Shown: piece by piece, positions 1 to 4,957 of the stretch
Numbering within the stretch: the stretch's first letter is position 1
Layout: every line of letters starts with the position of its first letter
Origin: Akkermansiaceae bacterium
GTDB lineage: Bacteria > Verrucomicrobiota > Verrucomicrobiia > Verrucomicrobiales > Akkermansiaceae
DNA length: 6,019 bases
NCBI GenBank assembly: GCA_018676385.1
Contig: JABHEX010000116.1
Coordinates: forward strand, 1 to 6,019
Reading direction: 5' to 3'
Translations under genes and position numbers: made by a program
The notes under the pieces: generated by a model
The model's input: the letters and a program-made list of their open reading frames with translations, nothing else
Databases searched by the model: none
Told to the model about the DNA's origin: nothing

Positions 1-821
1 GGATTTAAGACCTGTAGGAAAACTTCCCCAGTCCATTTGCTAACGTTGTCTGCCCGGCCGTGCCCTGACAGGCCTTGAGTTAGCGCCTCAACCATCAATC
101 CTAGAGCGAAGCCCTTGTGCCCGTATTCCAAACCGCCTATTGGTAATAACGCTCCTTTTTTATCTGATGTGATAACGCTAGGGTCATTGGTGGGCCTGCC
201 CTTGTAGTCGATAAGCCAAGGACCGTTCAGTTTCTTTTGAGTTTGTGTCGTTCGGCCGACCATGCCGTTGGTGGTGATGGACGTAGAAACATCGATCAAT
301 ATGGGTTCATCATCGGTTGGCCATCCAACAGCAATTGGATTGGGAGTCAGTGCTCCAGTGATCCCACCAAAAGGTGCAACCGATTTATTTTCAGGGGCGG
401 AAGACATAATAATTGCCACCATGTTGTTTTCGGTAGCTTTTAAAAGATAGGCTGCCAAACAGGCAATATGGTGTCCACCCGCGATTGTAACCGTGCAAGT
501 GCCGTAGGTTTCTGCCCGATTAACTGCAAGATCCATTGCTTTGGAAGTGAGCCAAGTTCCTGGGAGTCGTTTCCCATCCCAAGCAATCGCAGCAGGAAGG
601 TCGTTGATCACATCAGGCTCTCCTGTAACTGCCATAGCCCCTGATTTTATATCCGATAAGTAAGGGGCGAGAAGTTGCAACCCATGCGTGTCGTGACCAA
701 GTAGATCCCCTTCAAGCAGCACGTCAGCAATTACTGTGGACTTAGCTCCATCCATGCCCGAACCGTTTAGAAGTGAAGTTGCAAGTTTTTTTAGCCCTTC
801 ATAGGCATAACAGTTTTGCAT
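1..821 (-). CDS. Ldh2/YlbC-family NAD(P)-dependent 2-hydroxyacid dehydrogenase (malate/L-lactate dehydrogenase-like), C-terminus cut by window edge
   Basis: Members of this family are cytoplasmic NAD(P)-linked enzymes that interconvert 2-hydroxyacids and 2-oxoacids (malate, lactate, ureidoglycolate, 2,3-diketogulonate). Their fold is unrelated to the Rossmann LDH/MDH fold. I translated the reverse strand by hand: 273 codons are open and run off the window, against a usual length near 340-360, so roughly the last fifth is missing. Visible family signatures are DLLGHDTHG at residues 39-47 (the conserved GH..HG with the catalytic histidine), GGHH at 115-118, PFGG then TPNPIAVGWP at about 150-168, DVSTS at 177-181, and GALLPIGG...GHKG at 223-237. 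The ATG at 821 lies about ten residues before the first helix, as expected for the family, but has no convincing Shine-Dalgarno site. No earlier in-frame ATG, GTG or TTG exists before a stop at 860. It is the third gene of the leftward operon, and translation is probably coupled to the gene before it. Substrate cannot be read from the sequence. Confidence 0.9.
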   Translation of the reverse strand, partial: MQNCYAYEGLKKLATSLLNGSGMDGAKSTVIADVLLEGDLLGHDTHGLQLLAPYLSDIKSGAMAVTGEPDVINDLPAAIAWDGKRLPGTWLTSKAMDLAVNRAETYGTCTVTIAGGHHIACLAAYLLKATENNMVAIIMSSAPENKSVAPFGGITGALTPNPIAVGWPTDDEPILIDVSTSITTNGMVGRTTQTQKKLNGPWLIDYKGRPTNDPSVITSDKKGALLPIGGLEYGHKGFALGLMVEALTQGLSGHGRADNVSKWTGEVFLQVLN

Positions 822-853
822 TAACGTGTTCGGGCTGCTAATTGTTGCCGCAT
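821..853 (-). other. 10-residue mini-ORF bridging two TAATG junctions (possible translational coupler)
   Basis: The alcohol dehydrogenase stop codon overlaps an ATG in a TAATG at 855-851. Reading from that ATG gives MRQQLAARTR and then TAA at 823-821. The last A of this stop is the first base of the ATG that starts the Ldh2-type gene, a second TAATG. The mini-ORF therefore fills the gap between the two genes exactly and could pass ribosomes on by termination and reinitiation. This would explain the lack of a strong ribosome binding site before the downstream gene. It may be chance; no peptide function is implied. Confidence 0.3.
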
Positions 854-1977
854 TACATCATGATGATCTGTCTGACGGTGTGACCCGATTGCAGCCGGTC
901 AAATCCTTCATTGATATCCTCCAGTTTTAAATGATCACTCATCAATTGATCAACTGGTAGCATGCCACTTTTGTATAAGTTGATGTAACGAGGTACATCT
1001 CTCGAAGGTACGCACGAACCCACATAGCTGCCTTTTACGGTGCGTTCTTCTGCGGTTAGATTGACGTGCTGAAGTTCCCAGCGGGCTTCAGGGTGAGGAA
1101 GTCCTGCGGTAACAGTAGTCCCGCCTCGCCTTGTGATGCGGTATGCTAATTCCATAGCCTGTACCGAACCAGCCATCTCAAAGCCAAAATTTACGCCGCC
1201 ATTGGTTAATTCCTTAACTTTTTCAATCGCGTCATCGTCTTTTGCGTTGACTGTAGCGGTAGCGCCCAATCTTCTCGCTATTTCCAGTTTGTCGTCATGA
1301 ACATCCAAAGCAATGATTTGTTCAGCGCCAGCAACTTTTGCACCGAGTAGTGCGTTGAGACCCACGCCTCCCAGACCAACCACGGCAACCGAGGAACCCG
1401 GAAATACGCCGGCCGTATTTAGTGCTGCACCAACTCCGGTGAGAACCGCACATCCGAATAAAGCTGCCTCATCAAACGGCAAACTTTTATCGATCTTCAC
1501 AAGGGACCCTCGATTAACCACGCAGAACTCAGCGAACGCAGACACACCAACATGATGGTAGACCGGTTGACCGTTTTGACTTAGACGTATTCCTCCACCA
1601 AGCAGTGTTCCGTCGCCGTTGGACTGTTGTCCTGGTTCGCATCTGCCAGGATGGCCCTCTTTGCACGAGATGCATTCACCGCAACTCGGCGCGAAGATCA
1701 ATGCGACGTGATCTCCGACTTCGATGTCCGTAATTCCTGGCCCACATTCAACCACGATGCCCGCTGCTTCATGACCCAAAATCATGGGCATGGGTCTTGG
1801 TCTATTGCCGTTTACACTAGATAGGTCGGAGTGACAGAGGCTTGCGGCCTTGATCTGTATGAGTAGCTCTCGCTCTTGGGGGGCTGCTATTTCTACTTCT
1901 TCGATCCTCATGGGTTTTGATTCCGCATAAGGTTGGTCGGCGCCCATTTGGCGGATGACCGCTGCTTTCATTTTCAT
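853..1977 (-). CDS. Zinc-dependent alcohol dehydrogenase, class III-like (MDR superfamily)
   Basis: This is a 374-residue medium-chain dehydrogenase, the normal length for class III-like enzymes, expected to oxidise a primary or secondary alcohol with NAD+ in the cytoplasm. Catalytic zinc ligands are visible at Cys48 (in LCHSDL), His69-Glu70 (GHE) and Cys176 (FGCAVLTG). The structural zinc lobe is complete, with Cys99, Cys102, Cys105 and Cys113 in the C-x2-C-x2-C-x7-C spacing. The Rossmann motif GLGGVG is at 201-206, followed by an acidic Asp225 at the end of the second strand, which favours NAD over NADP. Start choice: the frame stays open to an ATG at 2085, but that would add 36 non-homologous residues inside the upstream SDR gene. 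The ATG at 1977 has AAGGA 8 nt upstream and gives the family-typical start MKMKAAV. A second ATG two codons later is less well spaced. It is the middle gene of the leftward operon. The class III resemblance does not prove formaldehyde activity; the substrate is unknown. Confidence 0.93.
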   Translation of the reverse strand: MKMKAAVIRQMGADQPYAESKPMRIEEVEIAAPQERELLIQIKAASLCHSDLSSVNGNRPRPMPMILGHEAAGIVVECGPGITDIEVGDHVALIFAPSCGECISCKEGHPGRCEPGQQSNGDGTLLGGGIRLSQNGQPVYHHVGVSAFAEFCVVNRGSLVKIDKSLPFDEAALFGCAVLTGVGAALNTAGVFPGSSVAVVGLGGVGLNALLGAKVAGAEQIIALDVHDDKLEIARRLGATATVNAKDDDAIEKVKELTNGGVNFGFEMAGSVQAMELAYRITRRGGTTVTAGLPHPEARWELQHVNLTAEERTVKGSYVGSCVPSRDVPRYINLYKSGMLPVDQLMSDHLKLEDINEGFDRLQSGHTVRQIIMM

Positions 1978-1985
1978 AGATTGTG

Positions 1986-1990
1986 TCCTT
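1986..1990 (-). promoter_or_regulatory. Ribosome binding site that fixes the alcohol dehydrogenase start
   Basis: AAGGA on the reverse strand lies 8 nt before the ATG at 1977, between the SDR stop and the alcohol dehydrogenase start. It supports the short start over the longer reading from 2085, which would overlap the SDR gene by 80 bp. Confidence 0.65.
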
Positions 1991-2005
1991 AAAGTTCTAA
2001 AGCCG

Positions 2006-2740
2006 TTAGTAAGTTGTTCGCCCACCAGAGGCATCAAATACCGCGGCGGTGCTAAAAGAGCAATCCTCAGTGCAAAGCCACGCAATTAATGATGCGAGTT
2101 CCTCTGCTGTGCCCAAGCGACCCATGGGTATTTTCGATTTCATGTAGTCGATATGGCTCTGTGAGACTTGTTCTAGAATCGGTGTGTCGACCGTTGTAGG
2201 CGTGACGGCATTAACCAATACGCCAGTCGTCGCTAGTTCTTTACCGAGTGATCTTGTCAGCGCAATGACGCCTGCTTTCGCAGCAGAATAAGCTGATGCG
2301 GTCGGGTTTCCCTCTTTGCCGGCAACTGAGGATAGATTTACGATTCGACCATATGAGTTATGCAACATGTGCGGTACGACTGCACGACACGCTAAAAACA
2401 CGCCAATCAGGTTGACATCTATGACTTGTTTCCATATCTCTGTCGGATAATCTTTTAAAGGCTCATTGACTCCATTGATGCCAGCTGAATTTACGAGAAT
2501 ATCAATTTTAGAATGACTTTTAAGTGTAACTTCCAGAGCTTGATAAACAGCTTCTTCGCTTGCCATGTCCACTTGAATACACTGTGATTCTTTTTCGAAT
2601 TTCTTAAATTTATCAGTTTGTACATCCCAAATGACCACATTTGCACCCGAGCTGATCATTCTGCGCACTGTTGCCTCGCCAATACCTGAAGCCCCTCCCG
2701 TGACAATTGCTGTCCTATTGTTCAGATCTAGCTGATTCAT
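2006..2740 (-). CDS. SDR-family NAD(P)-dependent oxidoreductase (classical short-chain dehydrogenase)
   Basis: This 244-residue protein has the standard length and motif set of a classical short-chain dehydrogenase/reductase. TGGASGIG at residues 14-21 binds the cofactor, with Asp39 at the end of the second strand, a feature linked to NAD(H) preference. NSAG is at 84-87. The catalytic tetrad is Asn110, Ser138, Tyr151 and Lys155 (YSAAK). The tail ends FDASGGRTTY, as in many FabG-like and hydroxyacid- or hydroxyacyl-CoA-type catabolic SDRs. It oxidises a secondary alcohol or reduces a ketone; the substrate cannot be assigned. The ATG at 2740 has AAGG 8 nt upstream. It is the first gene of the leftward operon, facing the divergent regulatory region, with 28 nt to the alcohol dehydrogenase. 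Catabolic context makes fatty acid synthesis (FabG proper) unlikely; oxidation of a hydroxylated catabolic intermediate is the better guess. Confidence 0.93.
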   Translation of the reverse strand: MNQLDLNNRTAIVTGGASGIGEATVRRMISSGANVVIWDVQTDKFKKFEKESQCIQVDMASEEAVYQALEVTLKSHSKIDILVNSAGINGVNEPLKDYPTEIWKQVIDVNLIGVFLACRAVVPHMLHNSYGRIVNLSSVAGKEGNPTASAYSAAKAGVIALTRSLGKELATTGVLVNAVTPTTVDTPILEQVSQSHIDYMKSKIPMGRLGTAEELASLIAWLCTEDCSFSTAAVFDASGGRTTY

Positions 2741-2811
2741 GGTGATAACCTTAGTTTGAGTTAATTAAAGAATAGTGCATTTTTTCTTTTTATTTCTTAT
2801 ATTTTGGTTCG

Positions 2812-2831
2812 CCTACGAGAATTATTCTAGG
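2812..2831. repeat. 20-bp imperfect palindrome, candidate operator
   Basis: The sequence has the form CCTAnnAnAATTnTnnTAGG, with 7 of 10 symmetric base pairs matching, and includes the perfect inner palindrome AGAAT-T-ATTCT. It sits 4 bp before a TATAAT and nearly midway between the divergent starts, a normal place for a dimeric regulator to control both directions. Evidence is symmetry and position only; the regulator family is not identified. Confidence 0.35.
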
Positions 2832-2835
2832 TGAT

Positions 2836-2841
2836 TATAAT
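2836..2841 (+). promoter_or_regulatory. Candidate -10 box (TATAAT) for the rightward operon
   Basis: This is a perfect TATAAT with a TG 2 bp upstream, close to but not at extended -10 spacing. No recognisable -35 hexamer lies 16-18 bp upstream. The surrounding ATTATAAT is self-complementary, so the reverse strand also reads TATAAT here. If used rightward, the transcript would begin near 2848 and have a leader of about 90 nt. Confidence 0.25.
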
Positions 2842-2880
2842 GGCTGAAAATTTAGGTCTTTGCATAAATTCAAATTGAAA

Positions 2881-2901
2881 GGGCTATCGGTTCACTAGCC
2901 C
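2881..2901. repeat. Inverted repeat GGGCTA-N9-TAGCCC, candidate operator or leader hairpin
   Basis: Perfect 6-bp arms are separated by 9 bp, giving a 21-bp element that ends 38 bp before the acetaldehyde dehydrogenase start. The arm centres are 15 bp apart. It could be a regulator binding site or, if transcribed, a short GC-rich hairpin in the leader. No U-tract follows, so it is not an intrinsic terminator. Confidence 0.35.
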
Positions 2902-2939
2902 ACGGTATCGTTCATCGAGATTAACGACGGGGAATAAAG

Positions 2940-3896
2940 ATGACAAAAAAGGTCAAAGCCGCAATCATTGGCTCTGGAAATATTGGCACAGATTTAATGA
3001 TGAAAATCATGAGGCAGGGACAATTTCTCGAAATGGGTGCCCTAGTCGGTATTGATGCGCAATCTGATGGTTTGGAACGGGCAAAGAAGAATGGCGTTTT
3101 TACCACCTCTGAAGGGGTCGTCGGACTGACTAAAGATCCTGTAATGTCAGATATTGATGTCGTTTTTGACGCGACTTCGGCGGGCGCACATATAGAAAAT
3201 GATCGTGTGATTCGTTCAATTAAGCCTGACGTTAAGATGGTTGATTTAACGCCCGCAGCAATTGGTCCTTATTGCGTACCCGTTGTAAATCTAGAGCAAA
3301 ACCTAGATGCGCCTAATGTGAACATGGTGACGTGCGGTGGGCAAGCTACTATACCCATAGTGGCAGCAGTGTCGGGTGTGGCTGACGTGCACTATGCCGA
3401 AATTATTGCATCTATCTCTAGTCGCTCGGCTGGGCCCGGTACTCGAGCCAATATTGATGAGTTTACGGAAACCACTTCGAAGGGTATTGAGGTTATTGGA
3501 GGGGCCAAGAAGGGTAAGGCAATAATTATTCTGAATCCGGCGGAGCCCCCGATGTTAATGAGAGACACGGTGTATGTTTTGTCCGCAGAGGCTGACTCAA
3601 CAAAAATAGAACGAGCGATTGAGGATATGGTTGCCAAAGTCCAAGCTTACGTTCCCGGCTATCGTTTGAAGCAGCGAGTCCAGTTCGAGGAGTTTGGTCC
3701 TGATCGTCCTTGCCGAATTTCTGGTGTTGGTGAATTGAGTGGTATTAAAACAACCGTTTTTCTCCAAGTAGAGGGTGCTGCTCATTATCTGCCTTCTTAC
3801 GCGGGAAATTTGGACATCATGACGTCTGCGGCGCTTGCCACAGGTGAGAAGCTTGCCGAGCGAGCGCTCGAACAGATCTCCACGGTTGCAGTCTGA
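2940..3896 (+). CDS. mhpF: Acetaldehyde dehydrogenase (acylating), MhpF/DmpF/BphJ family
   Basis: This enzyme oxidises acetaldehyde (or a short homologue such as propanal) with NAD+ and CoA to acyl-CoA (EC 1.2.1.10). In the cytoplasm it forms a complex with the aldolase encoded next, and the aldehyde passes through an internal tunnel. The 318 residues match the family (about 312-318). An N-terminal Rossmann motif GSGNIG is at 11-16. The catalytic cysteine is Cys132 in TCGGQATIP, and the following catalytic-domain motifs are GPGTRANIDEFTETTS at 165-180 and Asp209 in the MRDT segment. Cys132 and Asp209 correspond to catalytic residues described for BphJ (Cys131, Asp208 from memory). The ATG at 2940 is preceded by GGGGA with 6 nt spacing. 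It is first in a two-gene rightward unit, 16 nt before the aldolase. No 2-oxopent-4-enoate hydratase or ring-cleavage gene accompanies it in this window. The symbol follows the E. coli orthologue; DmpF or BphJ would serve equally. Confidence 0.96.
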   Translation: MTKKVKAAIIGSGNIGTDLMMKIMRQGQFLEMGALVGIDAQSDGLERAKKNGVFTTSEGVVGLTKDPVMSDIDVVFDATSAGAHIENDRVIRSIKPDVKMVDLTPAAIGPYCVPVVNLEQNLDAPNVNMVTCGGQATIPIVAAVSGVADVHYAEIIASISSRSAGPGTRANIDEFTETTSKGIEVIGGAKKGKAIIILNPAEPPMLMRDTVYVLSAEADSTKIERAIEDMVAKVQAYVPGYRLKQRVQFEEFGPDRPCRISGVGELSGIKTTVFLQVEGAAHYLPSYAGNLDIMTSAALATGEKLAERALEQISTVAV

Positions 3897-3901
3897 GGAA
3901 T

Positions 3902-3905
3902 GGAG
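3902..3905 (+). promoter_or_regulatory. Ribosome binding site of the aldolase gene
   Basis: GGAG lies 7 nt before the ATG at 3913, inside the 16-nt gap after the acetaldehyde dehydrogenase stop. The spacing is good and supports this start, which also places the conserved TLRDGSH motif near the N-terminus as in homologues. Confidence 0.6.
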
Positions 3906-3912
3906 TTGAAAA

Positions 3913-4941
3913 ATGAATAAAAAAATATATATTTCAGATGTGACTCTGCGCGATGGATCACACGCGATTCGCCATCAATACGGGATTGACCATGTTAAAA
4001 GTATCGCGAGGGCCTTAGATGAGGCGAACGTTGATTCAATAGAAGTCGCACATGGCGACGGATTACAAGGATCATCATTTAACTACGGGTTTGGGCGGCA
4101 TACAGATGTAGAGTGGATTGCAGCGGTTGCGGAAGAATTGTCTATCGCTAAAGTCGCGACATTACTGATACCGGGGATAGGAACAATTCACGACTTAAAG
4201 ACAGCTTATGATGCTGGAGCGAGAGTTGTCCGTGTGGCAACTCATTGCACAGAGGCTGATATTTCAAAGCAGCATCTTGAATATGCAAGAGAGATCGGCA
4301 TGGAGCCTGTTGGATTTTTGATGATGAGTCACATGAACAGCCCCTCTGGTCTCGCGAAACAAGCAAAATTGATGGAAAGTTACGGCGCAGTTTGTGTGTA
4401 CGTGGTTGATTCAGGGGGAGCACTAAATATGAACGACGTCCGTGATCGCTTCAAGGCGATTAAAGACACTCTAAAACCTGAGACACAAACGGGGATGCAT
4501 GCGCACCATAACCTCAGTCTTGGAGTGGCTAATTCGATCGTGGCGGTGGAGGAGGGCTGCGATCGTATCGATGCGAGTTTGGCTGGTATGGGCGCTGGAG
4601 CGGGTAATGCGCCGTTAGAAGTTTTCGTTGCCGCAGCGGATCGTCTTGGATGGAATCACGGTTGCGATTTATATAAGTTGATTGACGCCGCAGAAGATAT
4701 TGTCCGACCCTTACAAGACCGGCCTGTGCGGGTTGATCGCGAAACACTCGCTTTGGGATACGCTGGCGTGTATTCAAGCTTTTTATTGCATGCCGAGAAA
4801 GCTGCTAGTCAGTATGGATTAAAGACCATTGATATATTAGTCGAGCTTGGTCGTAGAAGGATGGTTGGTGGTCAAGAGGATATGATCGTAGATGTAGCAC
4901 TTGATTTGTTAAACGAACAAAAAAAAGTAGTTGAGTCTTAG
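3913..4941 (+). CDS. mhpE: 4-hydroxy-2-oxovalerate aldolase, class II (MhpE/DmpG/BphI family)
   Basis: This enzyme cleaves 4-hydroxy-2-oxovalerate, or longer 4-hydroxy-2-oxoacids, to pyruvate and an aldehyde (EC 4.1.3.39) with a divalent metal, and hands the aldehyde to the acylating dehydrogenase encoded upstream. The 342 residues match the family (about 337-346). The N-terminal HMGL-like TIM barrel begins with ISDVTLRDGSH, giving Arg13, Asp14 and His17; metal ligands His196 and His198 lie in GMHAHHN. Tyr287 is in the C-terminal communication domain that contacts the dehydrogenase. These align with BphI Arg16, Asp17, His20, His199, His201 and Tyr290 at a constant offset of three, so the active site is complete. 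Leu84 and Ile86 fall where BphI has its substrate-pocket residues 87 and 89. The C-terminal codons include an A8 run that doubles as the U-tract of a reverse-strand terminator. The stop overlaps the converging gene by 4 bp. Confidence 0.96.
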   Translation: MNKKIYISDVTLRDGSHAIRHQYGIDHVKSIARALDEANVDSIEVAHGDGLQGSSFNYGFGRHTDVEWIAAVAEELSIAKVATLLIPGIGTIHDLKTAYDAGARVVRVATHCTEADISKQHLEYAREIGMEPVGFLMMSHMNSPSGLAKQAKLMESYGAVCVYVVDSGGALNMNDVRDRFKAIKDTLKPETQTGMHAHHNLSLGVANSIVAVEEGCDRIDASLAGMGAGAGNAPLEVFVAAADRLGWNHGCDLYKLIDAAEDIVRPLQDRPVRVDRETLALGYAGVYSSFLLHAEKAASQYGLKTIDILVELGRRRMVGGQEDMIVDVALDLLNEQKKVVES

Positions 4942-4957
4942 CTCTCAGACTCAATTT
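4919..4957. terminator. Hairpin terminator between converging genes, mainly acting on the leftward transcript
   Basis: TTGAGTCT at 4931-4938 pairs perfectly with AGACTCAA at 4947-4954 around an 8-nt loop. On the reverse strand the stem is followed, after 4 nt, by eight T residues (4926-4919), the layout of an intrinsic terminator for the FAD oxidoreductase gene. On the forward strand only TTT follows, so termination of the aldolase transcript would be weaker. The stem is only 3 of 8 GC, so efficiency is uncertain. It lies over the last codons and stops of both genes. Confidence 0.6.

Larger units (their letters stand above)
2741..2939. promoter_or_regulatory. Divergent intergenic control region between the two operons
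   Basis: These 199 bp hold no credible gene and must contain the start signals for both the leftward SDR operon and the rightward dehydrogenase-aldolase pair. The part next to the SDR gene is very AT-rich, with a T-rich run at about 2780-2805. The middle carries an imperfect palindrome and a TATAAT, and the part next to the rightward genes carries a 6-bp inverted repeat. I could not find a -35/-10 pair with good spacing on either strand, which would fit activator-dependent promoters. No regulator gene lies in the window. Confidence 0.6.

Noticed and set aside
237..450. Two overlapping short forward-strand frames (68 and 62 codons)
   Set aside because: They are antisense to the well-supported Ldh2-type gene, have no recognisable domain and no ribosome binding site.
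1978..2085. 36-residue N-terminal extension of the alcohol dehydrogenase from the ATG at 2085
   Set aside because: It lies mostly inside the SDR gene, has no family resemblance, and the ATG at 1977 has a well-placed AAGGA and gives a normal-length protein.
2761..2768. TTAATTAA palindrome in the SDR leader
   Set aside because: An 8-bp AT-only palindrome in AT-rich DNA is expected by chance and has no supporting context.
2875..2880. TTGAAA as a -35 box for the rightward operon
   Set aside because: It matches 5 of 6 consensus bases, but nothing resembling a -10 hexamer lies 16-18 bp downstream, where the sequence is GC-rich.
3392..3785. Reverse-strand frames of 81 and 62 codons inside the acetaldehyde dehydrogenase gene
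   Set aside because: They are antisense shadows of a complete, motif-supported enzyme gene.
4148..4777. Reverse-strand frames of 91 and 82 codons inside the aldolase gene
   Set aside because: They are low-complexity, arginine/leucine-rich shadows of the aldolase coding sequence, with no start signals.
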